From CAADGU01 sp035444285 (GTDB lineage: Bacteria > Chloroflexota > Anaerolineae > Promineifilales > Promineifilaceae), in the NCBI GenBank assembly GCA_035444285.1, contig DAOMOK010000004.1, positions 310,001-374,000 on the forward strand: a DNA stretch of 64,000 bases, in the 5' to 3' direction. This document shows positions 42,069-51,025 of this stretch, piece by piece; positions within the stretch are counted from its first letter, which is position 1; each line of letters begins with the position of its first letter. The position numbers and the translations under genes are program-made. The notes under the pieces are model-generated. The model saw only the letters and a list, made by a program, of their open reading frames with translations, had not been told where the DNA came from and ran no database searches.

Positions 42069-43127
42069 ATGAACGCAAATTTAGTCAGCGCCATTGTCGT
42101 CAAAGACCTCTCCCTTTATTTTCGCAACCGTTTTTTTGCCTTTGTCACTATATTAGGGTTGGTTTTTTATGCCATTATCTACTATGCCTTGCCGGCCACG
42201 GTGGATGAGACGGTGACGATTGGCGTCTATGCGCCGGCGATACCCCCCGCTTTTCTGGCGACATTGGCGGAAGAGGGGGTGGTGCTGCAAACGGCCGTCA
42301 CCGAAGACGCCCTCCTGCAAGCAATGGAAGATGGCGATTACAATATCGGCGTCGTTGTATCAGACAACCTGTTAACCAGGCTGGCTGCTCAAGAACAGGA
42401 CGACATCATCCTCTACTTCACTCCCGATTTCCCTCAGGAGCTACATGAAGCCTATGCCGTTATCTTTCAGGAACTGGCCTACAATATGGTTGGACAGCCG
42501 CTTACCCTCAACGTGCGTCAGGAAATCCTGGGTACCGATATGGTTGGCAGTCAGATTGCTCTGCGCGACCAGCTTATCCCCATGTTAGTGGTCGTAATTC
42601 TACTCATTGAAACGCTGGGGTTGGCTGCTCTGGTTAGTTCAGAAATTGAAGGGCAAACGATCCAGGCGCTGCTTGTCACGCCTTTAACCATTCCCGGCCT
42701 TTTCACCGGCAAAGGGATCATGGGTGTTGGACTGGCTTTTACACAGGTAACGCTGCTCATGCTGGTCACGCGCAGTCTGGGTAGCGGCCCACTGCTGCTC
42801 CTGTTTACCTTGCTGCTGGGATCCATGCTTGTGACCGGATTGGGTTTTCTGATTGCTTCTGTTGCGCGTGACCTCATGGGCGTGATGAGTTGGGGTATGT
42901 TGGCCATCGTCATATTTACCATTCCTGCATTTACGGCCGTCGTGCCGGGGTTGGTAAGCGATTGGGTCAAGATAATCCCCTCATATTACATTGTGGACAC
43001 CTTATACCAGGTGATGAATTTTGGCGTGGGCTGGGCCGATGTGGCCTCTAATCTGGTGGCGCTGCTGGCTTTTGCGCTGCTCTTTTTTGGGCTGGGCATC
43101 CTGGCACTGTGGAGGAAATTCCGATGA
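42069..43127 (+). CDS. ABC-2 transporter permease
   Basis: 352 aa from ATG 42069. An N-terminal helix (about residues 24-45), a ~130-residue extracytoplasmic loop, and five or six C-terminal helices: the ABC2_membrane_3 layout seen in NatB and YhgE-type exporters. The loop is of the kind thought to contact substrate or partner. Its stop overlaps the next permease start by 4 bp. Confidence 0.88.
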   Translation: MNANLVSAIVVKDLSLYFRNRFFAFVTILGLVFYAIIYYALPATVDETVTIGVYAPAIPPAFLATLAEEGVVLQTAVTEDALLQAMEDGDYNIGVVVSDNLLTRLAAQEQDDIILYFTPDFPQELHEAYAVIFQELAYNMVGQPLTLNVRQEILGTDMVGSQIALRDQLIPMLVVVILLIETLGLAALVSSEIEGQTIQALLVTPLTIPGLFTGKGIMGVGLAFTQVTLLMLVTRSLGSGPLLLLFTLLLGSMLVTGLGFLIASVARDLMGVMSWGMLAIVIFTIPAFTAVVPGLVSDWVKIIPSYYIVDTLYQVMNFGVGWADVASNLVALLAFALLFFGLGILALWRKFR

Positions 43128-44197
43128 GTGGATTACGCCGAATTGCCATTTTGTTACAGCGGGAACTGGTACGTGGCCCGCGCAATACCTTCTTTCTCTT
43201 TGCGATTCTGATGCCATTTTTTATCACCCTGGTTATCTCGCTGCTGTTTGGTACGTTTTTTGTAGACAAGCCCCGTCTGGGCGTGATGGATGAAGGCGAT
43301 TCCCAGGTTGTTGTCCTGGCGCAAGAGGTGGAATCATTGGTGGTGAAGGAGTATGATACGGCCGTTGCCCTGCGAACGGCCGTAGAAAATGGTGCGGTAG
43401 ACCTGGGCATTATCTTGCCTGCCGACTTCGACGCCGCCGTTCGCCGCGGCGAAGAAGCCGAACTCACCGCCTACGTTTGGGGCGAGAGCCTGCTGAAAGA
43501 TAGGACCATTCTGGGTATTAACCTGGCAGCCCTGATTCGCCAGGCGGCTGGTCAAGAAGCGCCGGTCAACATTATCACCCGCACCCTGGGCGATGTGGAA
43601 GCCATTCCCTGGGAAGACCGTGTATTTCCCCTGATCATCCTGATGACTATCATTATCGGCGCGACGATGGTGCCAGCTACCTCCCTGGTAAACGAAAAGC
43701 AGAAACGCACGCTGAGTGCTATCAATGTGACGCCTACCACCCTGGGTGAACTGTTTGCAGCTAAAGCACTGGTGGGCATTTTGTTGAGTGTGACCACGGC
43801 CGTGGTCGTCCTGTTATTGAACCGTGCCTTTGGCGAGGAACCTGTTTTATTGCTGTTTGTCTTGCTCATGGGCGCCATGGCTGCCAGTTTGTTCGGCATC
43901 CTATTAGGCGCGTTTGTCAAGGATATTACTACGCTTTTTGCCGTTATCAAGGGTATTGGCATCTTGCTGTATGCACCTGCTTTTGTGTACCTGTTTCCCA
44001 CCATCCCCCAATGGGTGGCCCAGATTTTCCCCACCTACTACATTGTGCAGCCGGTAATAGAGATTGTGCAGCAAGGAGCCACTCTGCCCGATATTGCCCC
44101 CGAACTGGCAATTTTGAGCCTGATAATCCTGGCCGAAGTGGGGGCGATTGGCTATGTCATTCGCAACTCTTACCGTTACGAGATGGTCGTCGCCTGA
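43124..44197 (+). CDS. ABC-2 transporter permease (second subunit)
   Basis: 357 aa, translationally coupled to the first permease (ATGA overlap, GGAGGAAATT upstream). Same ABC2_membrane_3 layout: one N-terminal helix, long outer loop (LGVMDEGDSQVVVLAQEVES onward) and six C-terminal helices, with the conserved block PATSLVNEKQKRTLSAINVTP. With the first permease and the ATPase it forms a heterodimeric exporter. Confidence 0.9.
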   Translation: MSGLRRIAILLQRELVRGPRNTFFLFAILMPFFITLVISLLFGTFFVDKPRLGVMDEGDSQVVVLAQEVESLVVKEYDTAVALRTAVENGAVDLGIILPADFDAAVRRGEEAELTAYVWGESLLKDRTILGINLAALIRQAAGQEAPVNIITRTLGDVEAIPWEDRVFPLIILMTIIIGATMVPATSLVNEKQKRTLSAINVTPTTLGELFAAKALVGILLSVTTAVVVLLLNRAFGEEPVLLLFVLLMGAMAASLFGILLGAFVKDITTLFAVIKGIGILLYAPAFVYLFPTIPQWVAQIFPTYYIVQPVIEIVQQGATLPDIAPELAILSLIILAEVGAIGYVIRNSYRYEMVVA

Positions 44198-44352
44198 TGA
44201 AAAGCAAAGAGTAGTCACGAATTACGCGAATTTCACGAATTTTCATTCACGGAAAACTCGCCACGCCATTTGCCCATCACTATTTGCCGATCACTATTTA
44301 CCCATCACTGGCAGACCTGCTTGCCGTGCGGCGCAAGGAAAGCAGCAAATAA

Positions 44353-44391
44353 AAACGCGGCCAAATGGAGTTGATCCATTTGGCCGCGTTT
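44353..44391. terminator. Perfect 17-bp hairpin AAACGCGGCCAAATGGA
   Basis: Arms 44353-44369 and 44375-44391, 5-nt loop, followed by GTTTT and preceded by AAAA. Between convergent genes: a good bidirectional terminator. Confidence 0.92.
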
Positions 44392-44413
44392 GTTTTAGTC
44401 GCCAATGAGAAGG

Positions 44414-44782
44414 TTAAGCAGCCGAAATTTCGGTATCTTCGGGGGATTTTTCGGCGGGGGCCTGCTCTACGCGCACCACGCGAATAGTGCAGTCCGTCAC
44501 CAGCGCCGCAATGAGGGCGATGACGGCCAGCCAGCCCATGCCGATAAAACCTAAGACGGCAATGCCACCCACGCCCACCGGCAGCGGTACTTTGAAGTGG
44601 ATGTTGTGTTTTTCGTTGATGATTTCCACGTGGCGCACGGATGATTCTTTGACCAGTTTCTTTACCGTGTCTACCAGTTCTTCACCGGCTACCACAAATT
44701 CTTCTGTCCACGAATTTTTCTCGCCACCAGTCTCTTCTTTGACCTCATCTTCATCAATTTTGATTGTTTCTTCATTACTCAT
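44414..44782 (-). CDS. DUF4342 domain protein
   Basis: 122 aa with AGGAG ribosome site. The central part TEEFVVAGEELVDTVKKLVKE, then IINEKHNIHFKVPLPVGVGG and a hydrophobic helix (GWLAVIALIAALVTDCTIRV) match the DUF4342 family, of unknown function and often found near stress or Hsp20-like genes in other bacteria. Both ends are acidic. Single-pass membrane association is likely. Confidence 0.85.
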   Translation of the reverse strand: MSNEETIKIDEDEVKEETGGEKNSWTEEFVVAGEELVDTVKKLVKESSVRHVEIINEKHNIHFKVPLPVGVGGIAVLGFIGMGWLAVIALIAALVTDCTIRVVRVEQAPAEKSPEDTEISAA

Positions 44783-44811
44783 GGTTTGATTCTCCTATAT
44801 TTTTGAGATTT

Positions 44812-44870
44812 GAGATTGGAGATTGCAGATATCAGGGAACCCCAATCTCCAATCTCTAATCTCCAATCTC
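44812..44870. repeat. GATTGGAGA word hairpin before DUF4342 gene
   Basis: GAGATTGGAGATTG at 44812-44825 and its complement at 44843-44856, plus a second right arm at 44861-44870. Lies upstream of the DUF4342 start and downstream of the next minus-strand gene. Confidence 0.85.
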
Positions 44871-44965
44871 CTGTATCATGCCCCCTAATACGGGCTTACG
44901 GCCGTATAGTTGCATCATGTATTGCAGCCCGTCATGCTCCCGGCGGGCATGACCCGGAAGTGCCG

Positions 44966-45745
44966 TCAGTCAACCAGCTCCACCAACAGATTATCAAACG
45001 CGCCAGTAATGCCCTGGTTTTGCAGGCCAACGGCGCCGCGCTGTACGGTGGTTGTGGCCGTGAGTTGGGTGTTGGGGTAGCCGATGATTTCACAGGTAAC
45101 GGCCGTGCCCACGGCCGTCACCCGCAGCCGATACGCCTCTCCGGTCACAAAATGAAACGCGGTGGACACCAGTTGACCTTCCGGCGTGAGTAGTTCCAAC
45201 TGACGCTGCCCGCTGGCGCGTGTGCCCAGGCGGCACTGCCCGCCGTACCCATTTTCCTGGGCGCGGAACAGCAGCCCGGCGCTAGAAGGGGCCACCGTGC
45301 CCGTGGCCGTCACGTCAGCTTCCAGGTGATAGTCGCTCCAGTGATAGCCACGGCCGTACACCGCCTCTGAGCGCACATCCGCCCGTGTGTTGGTGCCATA
45401 GTACACCCCATTTTGCACATCCCAGCCATCGCTGAAAGTCTGCCAGTCCGGCAGAACACGGCCGTCAAAAGACTGCCGGTAAAGATGGCTGACTGGCACA
45501 ACGGGCGGCGGCGCGACCTGATTCACCCGGTAAGCAGCGATCATATGCGGTACGGCCGTGCTGCCCGGCGGTGTGAAAGGCCAGACATGCCCCAATGCGA
45601 TACCGGCGGCGAAAAAGGTAAAGTTCACCGCTGCACACAAAAAGACCAGCGTCGCCGCGCCCAACAACAGCAAAAACATCAACCGGCGGCGTTTATAACG
45701 CCGGTATTTCAAATCGTAGATTTCAGTTTCCGGGGATTGTTTCAT
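44966..45745 (-). CDS. Membrane-anchored LamG/concanavalin-like domain protein
   Basis: 259 aa from ATG 45745 (AGGAGAACG upstream). A short basic cytoplasmic stretch (YRRYKRRR), one transmembrane helix (about residues 25-50), then a ~180-residue outer domain resembling 3-keto-disaccharide hydrolase/LamG jelly rolls: FDGRVLPDWQTFSDGWDVQN, then YHLEADVTATG and SAGLLFRAQENGY. Probably glycan-binding. It contains a dense set of octamers, including two within 18 bp (about 45101-45118). Confidence 0.75.
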   Translation of the reverse strand: MKQSPETEIYDLKYRRYKRRRLMFLLLLGAATLVFLCAAVNFTFFAAGIALGHVWPFTPPGSTAVPHMIAAYRVNQVAPPPVVPVSHLYRQSFDGRVLPDWQTFSDGWDVQNGVYYGTNTRADVRSEAVYGRGYHWSDYHLEADVTATGTVAPSSAGLLFRAQENGYGGQCRLGTRASGQRQLELLTPEGQLVSTAFHFVTGEAYRLRVTAVGTAVTCEIIGYPNTQLTATTTVQRGAVGLQNQGITGAFDNLLVELVD

Positions 45746-45917
45746 TTCGACGTTCTCCTGTGGGTCACGGCCGTAAAGCGGTTTGCCACGGCCCTCTGAC
45801 TCAATACCATACCTGGAAAACGTCAAGTTGTTCACTATAGTTCCCACTGTGTGAACTGTTGCCTTTGCACCAGATTTCACAGACAATGGTGGTCATAAAC
45901 ATATTGGAGGCAAACAG

Positions 45918-47501
45918 ATGCGTATAAGAGCAGCCAGTGTACTCACATATCAGCCACTCCTGATGGTATCCCTAATTCTTTTGATCGCTGTTGCTCTGCG
46001 TTATGCTTACCTTGAACGGCGAGTTTACTGGCATGATGAAGTCTATACGTCCTTGCGCGCTGCCGGTTATACGGCTGGCGAAGTCATCAACACTTACTTT
46101 GATGGTCAGGCTTTTGCTGCGTCCGAGTTGGTAGCTTACCAACACCCTACACCAGATAAGTCATGGGGCGATGCCCTACGTTCGATGGCATTCGCAGATC
46201 CCCATTTAGCGCCAATATATTTTCTTATCAGCCGCGCCTGGATGCTGACAGGCGGATCATCACCAGGGGCCATGCGTGCCATGACTGTAGTCATTAGCCT
46301 TTTAGCGATTCCAGCAGCCTACTGGCTGGCCTTTGCCCTTTTTAGACAAAGAGCAATTGCGTTAATAATGCTTTGTTTGATGTCTGTTTCGCCCATGTTT
46401 ATCCTTCTGGCGCGTGAGGCCCGCCCCTACAGTTTGTGGACATTACTAACGCTGGTATCCAGCGCCGCCTTCCTGGATGCCATGCGGCTTGGTCGTAAAG
46501 CGAACTGGGCTTTATATGCCATGACACTGGCCTTGGGGATCAATACGCACCTGTTCTTTAGCCTCGTTATGCTCGCCCATGCAACTTATTTTCTGCTTGC
46601 CTTCTTGCCCCAATCCGGCATAGAACGTCCCGTTGGCAAAACTGTCAAAGCCTATCTCGTCGCCAATCTGGCAGGATTGCTCACTTTTATACCTTGGGTT
46701 GTTGCCACTGCCCCTTACGTGAGTAGGGTCAGTCAAAATACAAGCTGGGCGGCTGTTACTGTACCGCTTACCTATCTGATCAGACTCTGGATTGCTCGCT
46801 ACAGTGGCGTGTTTGTAGACCTTGATCTACTGCCGATCTATGTTCAACTCCTCTTTGTAACGCCGGTATTACTGCTGGTACTTTATTCATTTGCCTGGCT
46901 GTGGAAAAATGGGCCGCCACAGGCCCGCCTGTTTGTCATTTTGCTGGCCATTATACCAGCATCAATATTTGTAATACCTGATTTGCTATTTGACGGTATC
47001 CGTTCAACCGTGGCTCGTTATCTGGTACCCTTATTCATCAGCTTGCAACTAGCCATGGCCTATTTACTTGCCTGCAAGTTAAGACTATCTATTGGTTTGA
47101 GCCGTACCATCTGGCGAGGAATCACCATTACCATTATCTTGCTAGGGCTTATCTCCAGTATATACGCTGTACGGGCAAACGCCTGGTGGGACAAAGGATC
47201 TGATTACGGCTTTCACGAAGTGGCAACGATTATCAATACCGCAAATCATCCGCTTGTCATTGTTGGTGAATTTAGATACGACCTTTTTGGGGCCACTTTG
47301 GCTTTGTCCAATGAATTGGAACCCCACGTACAGATGCTGTGGACAACAGCTGTGGAACCAGAGGAGATAAATGGTTATGACCCAGTTTTTGTGTTTCGGC
47401 CGACCCCAGCCATCCAGCAATCAGTTGAGTTCAGCAAAGAAAAAAGGCTTGAGCCTGTGATACTGAACCTGTTGTGGCAAATTACGGCAAAGGAACAGTA
47501 A
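45918..47501 (+). CDS. GT39-type (ArnT/PMT-like) membrane glycosyltransferase
   Basis: 527 aa with TTGGAGG ribosome site. About eleven transmembrane helices. The first outer loop has WHDEVYTSLRAAG, whose Asp-Glu pair matches the catalytic DE motif of GT-C enzymes using polyprenyl-phosphate sugars. REARPYSLWTLLTLVS is the usual second block. It transfers a sugar on the outer face to lipid or protein. The gene lacks the octamer and is AT-richer than its surroundings, marking a possible transferred segment. Confidence 0.88.
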   Translation: MRIRAASVLTYQPLLMVSLILLIAVALRYAYLERRVYWHDEVYTSLRAAGYTAGEVINTYFDGQAFAASELVAYQHPTPDKSWGDALRSMAFADPHLAPIYFLISRAWMLTGGSSPGAMRAMTVVISLLAIPAAYWLAFALFRQRAIALIMLCLMSVSPMFILLAREARPYSLWTLLTLVSSAAFLDAMRLGRKANWALYAMTLALGINTHLFFSLVMLAHATYFLLAFLPQSGIERPVGKTVKAYLVANLAGLLTFIPWVVATAPYVSRVSQNTSWAAVTVPLTYLIRLWIARYSGVFVDLDLLPIYVQLLFVTPVLLLVLYSFAWLWKNGPPQARLFVILLAIIPASIFVIPDLLFDGIRSTVARYLVPLFISLQLAMAYLLACKLRLSIGLSRTIWRGITITIILLGLISSIYAVRANAWWDKGSDYGFHEVATIINTANHPLVIVGEFRYDLFGATLALSNELEPHVQMLWTTAVEPEEINGYDPVFVFRPTPAIQQSVEFSKEKRLEPVILNLLWQITAKEQ

Positions 47502-47571
47502 GCAAATACAGGGAAAAGGTTCGTTCTAACAGTAATAAAAAAGGGGGTTAACAGAGGAGATGGGGGGTCAG

Positions 47572-47620
47572 GACAGATGTGTTATCACCATTGTACTTGA
47601 GAAGTGATAACACATCTGTC
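47572..47620. terminator. Perfect 17-bp hairpin GACAGATGTGTTATCAC
   Basis: Arms 47572-47588 and 47604-47620, 15-nt loop, between convergent GT39 and DUF35 genes. Confidence 0.85.
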
Positions 47621-47636
47621 TATGATGAAAATTGCA

Positions 47637-48047
47637 TTATTTCACAGCCATTTCAAATTGCATGGGACGGAATTTATAGCCGTAGACAATCATGCCTTCG
47701 TCGCCGTCCGTGCGTAGCTTGCGCGTCACCATTTCCACCGGCATGCCGATGTACATTTCATCTTCGTCCATATCGGTCAACTGCGCCGTCACAATCGGGC
47801 CTTCATCTAGCTTCACCAGCGCCACGCTGTACGGCGTATTCTGTTCAAAGCCCGCGGGGGCATCGTAGATGGTGGTATACGAATAAATTTCACCCAGGCC
47901 GGTAAAGGTGTAAAGCTCTTTGGCCGGGGCCGCACATTCCAGACAAACATCACGCGGCGGGAATAGCTTAACGCCGCAATTGTCGCAGGTCTCCCCTACT
48001 AATTTGTACCGCTGTTCTTGTAAACGCCAATGACGTGAGACTTCCAT
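47637..48047 (-). CDS. DUF35 zinc-ribbon/OB-fold protein of the mevalonate thiolase-HMG-CoA synthase complex
   Basis: 136 aa. An N-terminal helix, a rubredoxin-like zinc ribbon (CDNCGVKLFPPRDVCLEC) and a C-terminal OB fold (LGEIYSYTTI to GMPVEMVTRKLR). In archaea a homologous DUF35 protein bridges acetoacetyl-CoA thiolase and HMG-CoA synthase in a channelling complex. The partners lie nearby on the same strand (49790 and 51026), separated only by a sigma/anti-sigma pair on the other strand. A 20-nt element upstream is shared with the HMG-CoA reductase gene. Confidence 0.9.
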   Translation of the reverse strand: MEVSRHWRLQEQRYKLVGETCDNCGVKLFPPRDVCLECAAPAKELYTFTGLGEIYSYTTIYDAPAGFEQNTPYSVALVKLDEGPIVTAQLTDMDEDEMYIGMPVEMVTRKLRTDGDEGMIVYGYKFRPMQFEMAVK

Positions 48048-48159
48048 TTTTTTATCCTCCGGTTTTTATCTCCGGTTCTAGTGGGTCATTAAAACCAAAA
48101 TTTCTGTTTGTAATTATCTACAGAAACCCTATCATCTACTGCCAGTGTCGCCCAAGTAG

Positions 48160-48183
48160 CTGTCAAAAGCTGCCAGAAAAGGT
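48160..48183 (-). promoter_or_regulatory. Shared upstream element of DUF35 and HMG-CoA reductase genes, copy 1
   Basis: On the minus strand CTGGCAGCTTTTGACAG, flanked by ACCTTTT. It matches 53569-53592 at 21 of 24 positions, in the same orientation and about 115 bp upstream of the DUF35 start. It contains two TGRCAG words 10 bp apart. It also lies ~120 bp upstream of the divergent sigma gene. Confidence 0.55.
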
Positions 48184-48305
48184 GTTTTGGCGTTTAAGTG
48201 CTCATATACACGCACGCTTAAACACCTAAATCCACAGCCAATGCAGTATTTTGCCCCCCTTCTGCGATACCATCAGTAAATCAACAGCAAACGGTACAAA
48301 GCAAC

Positions 48306-48878
48306 ATGTATTTGTTAGAAAAAGAAAAAACACTTGTCACCCAGGCCCAAAAGGGCAACCGGCAGGCCATCGCCCAACTATATGACGGTCTCTTCCCCGG
48401 CGTATATGCCTACACCCGCCTCCGTCTGCCCACCACCGCCGACGCTGAGGACATCGTCTCCGAAACATTCCTCGCCGTCGTCAACCGCCTGCCCCATTTC
48501 CAATGGGAAAACACCGGTTCATTCCGTGCCTGGGTCTTCCAAATCGCCCGCAACCACATCGCCAATTTTTATCGGCGCAAGGAACCAAACGTCACCATAC
48601 CCCTCGCTGAAGCTCCAGACGCATCCCTTACCCAACCATTCACGCCGGAAGACACCTTTATCCAGACGGAACGCAAACATTACCTGCTATCCACTATCCG
48701 CCACCTAAGCCCCCGTCGTCAGGAAGTCCTCCTCTTACGTTACTTTGGCGGCTTGCGAAACAACGAAATTGCCCTGGCGCTATCGCTCGACGAAAGAACC
48801 GTCTCCGCCCATCTCAGCCGGGCATTAGCCGAATTACAAACCATCCTCGACAAAAATCAGGAGATTACCAAACCATGA
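48306..48878 (+). CDS. ECF-type RNA polymerase sigma factor
   Basis: 190 aa. Sigma region 2 (LYDGLFPGVYAYTRLRL, DAEDIVSETFLAVVNRL, FRAWVFQIARNHIANFYRR) and region 4 (LSPRRQEVLLLRYFGGLRNN, LSLDERTVSAHLSRALAELQ). It overlaps the following gene by 4 bp (ATGA), the typical sigma/anti-sigma arrangement. Target promoters unknown. The pair is on the opposite strand between mevalonate genes and has no octamer, suggesting insertion. No ribosome site is evident. Confidence 0.92.
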   Translation: MYLLEKEKTLVTQAQKGNRQAIAQLYDGLFPGVYAYTRLRLPTTADAEDIVSETFLAVVNRLPHFQWENTGSFRAWVFQIARNHIANFYRRKEPNVTIPLAEAPDASLTQPFTPEDTFIQTERKHYLLSTIRHLSPRRQEVLLLRYFGGLRNNEIALALSLDERTVSAHLSRALAELQTILDKNQEITKP

Positions 48879-49699
48879 ACCAAGAGAATTATCACAATTT
48901 AGAGGAACTGCTAAACGAAGTAAGCCCCCAGGCCAACCATGAATTTTACCTGGCGCTGCGGCAACAAGTGCTGGACACACCGATAAACCAAAACGCCACC
49001 TCCTCTCGAAAATTCAGGCTCTTTGACCGCTTCCCGCTGTGGCAGCCGGTAGTCGGAGCAGCTTTACTTCTGTTGCTCATTATCTTCTTCACCCCAATCG
49101 GCCAGATAGTGGCGCAGCAAGTCTTACGCCTCGGTGTGTTTTTCGTCACTACCAATCCCGCCCCTGCCGAAGAACATATAAGCAATCCCCCATCAGAAGC
49201 AGAAATCTACACATCAGTAACCATAACCAGCCAGCTACAGGAAGCCAGCGCCCTGGCCGGTTTCCCCGTTTATTACCCCGCCTACCTGCCTACCGGCTAC
49301 ACATCAGACACCGAACCTCCGCTCCAACTGGTAAAAAATTCGCAAGGCACAATCGTTTCCGCCGAAGCCATGTTCCACAGCGCCGATGGTGAATATATCC
49401 TCTACTACGCCCAACACCCGTTTCCGCCAGACACAGAACTATCCGACATGCCCCTCAACATAGGCGCAGCTACCGCCGAACCCACCACTGTTCTGGGTAA
49501 TGAGGCTCTGTGGTTAACGAACTACGCCTGGGGAACCGCGCCGGACAGCGCCGGTAACTTACAAACAGTGGCCTACAACGTCTTGATCTGGACACTTCCG
49601 ACTACGGATGGGGCAAAATTCTATTTCTGGTTGGGCAGCGAAGAGCAGTTGATCCAAGCCGAAATGCTGCGCATTGCCGAATCACTGGCGACCGAATAA
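48875..49699 (+). CDS. Probable anti-sigma factor, single-pass membrane protein
   Basis: 274 aa, start overlapping the sigma stop. About 55 cytoplasmic residues, one transmembrane helix (WQPVVGAALLLLLIIFF, about residues 56-76), then a ~190-residue outer domain resembling DUF4367 (LAGFPVYYPAYLPTGYTSDT, YYAQHPF). No zinc HxxxCxxC motif is present. It probably holds the sigma factor at the membrane until an outside signal arrives. Confidence 0.82.
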   Translation: MNQENYHNLEELLNEVSPQANHEFYLALRQQVLDTPINQNATSSRKFRLFDRFPLWQPVVGAALLLLLIIFFTPIGQIVAQQVLRLGVFFVTTNPAPAEEHISNPPSEAEIYTSVTITSQLQEASALAGFPVYYPAYLPTGYTSDTEPPLQLVKNSQGTIVSAEAMFHSADGEYILYYAQHPFPPDTELSDMPLNIGAATAEPTTVLGNEALWLTNYAWGTAPDSAGNLQTVAYNVLIWTLPTTDGAKFYFWLGSEEQLIQAEMLRIAESLATE

Positions 49700-49721
49700 A
49701 GCCAGGACGCCGACAAAAACA

Positions 49722-49759
49722 AAGAGAGATTGGGGTGCAAGCACACCCCAATCTCTCTT
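49722..49759. terminator. Perfect 16-bp hairpin AAGAGAGATTGGGGTG
   Basis: Arms 49722-49737 and 49744-49759, 6-nt loop, between the convergent anti-sigma and thiolase-like genes. Word content is close to the GATTGGAGA family. Confidence 0.9.
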
Positions 49760-49789
49760 AATGTTCCGTTATTTAGAACGGTTCGTTTA

Positions 49790-50941
49790 CTAGATGCTCA
49801 AGATGTGGGTCACGGCCGTAGCTCCCGTTCCACCTAAATTCTGCGCCATGCCAATTTTGGCGTCCGCAATCTGGCACGCTTCCGCCTGCCCGCGCAACTG
49901 CCGCGCCACTTCCACAACCTGATACACCCCCGTCGCCCCGCCGGGATTGCCGCGCGCCTTCAGGCCGCCAAAGGTGCTGATGGGCACACGGCCGTTCCGC
50001 CCAATCTGCCCATCCCGCGCCAATTGCCAGCCCTCGCCTGGTGCGGCAAAACCCGCCGCCTCTAACGAAAGCGCCGCCAGCACCGTAAACGCATCATGCA
50101 GTTCAAACAGATCAATATCCTCCGGCGTCAAGCCCGCCATCGCCATCGCGCGTTGGGCGCTGCGTTCAGCCGCTCCCAGCCAGAGCGGGTTCTTGCGGTC
50201 ATGCAGCGCCAGCGTATCTGTCGCCAGCGCCGAACCCAAAATGCGAACCGGCTGCGGGGCCATATCCATCGCCCGTTCACCGCTCACCACAATCACTGCT
50301 GCCGCGCCATCACCCGCCGGGGCGGCATCAAACAGGCTGACCGGGGTAGCCACCGGCGACGCTTTGGCAAATGCTTCCGGCTTCAGCCGGTTGCGGAACA
50401 TCGCCAGCGGATTGTCTGCGCCATTGGCATGGGCATTGACACTAAACCCGGCAAAGTCCGGCACACTGACGCCATATTCATGCATATACCGTCGCATCAG
50501 CAGCGCACCTGCGCCCGCGGCCGTTAACCCGTGCATCGCTTCATAATCTGCATCCAGCCCCGTGGCCAATGCGGCCGTAATCGGCGAGCCGGTCTGGTCG
50601 GTCATCTTTTCTACGCCGACCACCAGCGCCGTTTCCACCAGACCGCTTTGCACCGCCAATACCGCCTGTCGCAGCGCGGCGCCGCCGGACGCATCCGCTG
50701 CCTCCACCGTCACTGCCTCAATGCCCCGCAGCCCGGCAAAGTCCGCAATCAGCGCCCCCAAATGGTTTTGCGCGCTCAACTGCCCGGCCAACATATTGCC
50801 CACATACAGTGCATCTACCTTGCTCACATCTGCATCATCCAGCGCCGCCTCAATGGCGTACCACGCCAGATGCCGGATAGAGGTATCCCAATGTTCGTTT
50901 ACGGCCGTGCAGCCAATTCCAATAATTGAAACATTCGTCAT
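49790..50941 (-). CDS. Thiolase-like protein of the archaeal-type mevalonate module, with altered active site
   Basis: 383 aa, SCP2-thiolase/archaeal acetyl-CoA acetyltransferase type (MTNVSIIGIGCTAVNE; ELHDAFTVLAALSLE; AQNLGGTGATAVTHIL). Context (DUF35, HMG-CoA synthase, HMG-CoA reductase) predicts acetoacetyl-CoA formation. However, the nucleophile position reads EAADASGG, with Asp83 where Cys is expected, and the GHPxGATG motif reads GNPGGATG, with Asn332 in place of His. His282 of HDAF is kept. Either the chemistry differs, or the protein is a structural partner and another thiolase (such as 1796-3076) supplies acetoacetyl-CoA. A sequencing error is unlikely to give both changes. Confidence 0.85.
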   Translation of the reverse strand: MTNVSIIGIGCTAVNEHWDTSIRHLAWYAIEAALDDADVSKVDALYVGNMLAGQLSAQNHLGALIADFAGLRGIEAVTVEAADASGGAALRQAVLAVQSGLVETALVVGVEKMTDQTGSPITAALATGLDADYEAMHGLTAAGAGALLMRRYMHEYGVSVPDFAGFSVNAHANGADNPLAMFRNRLKPEAFAKASPVATPVSLFDAAPAGDGAAAVIVVSGERAMDMAPQPVRILGSALATDTLALHDRKNPLWLGAAERSAQRAMAMAGLTPEDIDLFELHDAFTVLAALSLEAAGFAAPGEGWQLARDGQIGRNGRVPISTFGGLKARGNPGGATGVYQVVEVARQLRGQAEACQIADAKIGMAQNLGGTGATAVTHILSI

Positions 50942-50960
50942 TGTGCTAAATTCCTACTCA

Positions 50961-51023
50961 CGTGATGCGTGAAACGTGATGCGTGAAATCTTTCTCTTCA
51001 CGAGTCACGCATCACGCATCACG
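50961..51023. repeat. Word hairpin of the GTGATGC family between thiolase-like and HMG-CoA synthase genes
   Basis: Two GTGATGCGTGA words (50962-50986) and complementary TCACGCATCACGCATCACG (51005-51023). It lies within a same-strand gene series. Confidence 0.85.
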
Positions 51024-51025
51024 CC

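Noticed and set aside
45918..49699. Octamer-poor block as a prophage or integrative element
   Set aside because: No integrase, phage or conjugation genes and no attachment repeats are visible; only transfer of single cassettes is suggested.
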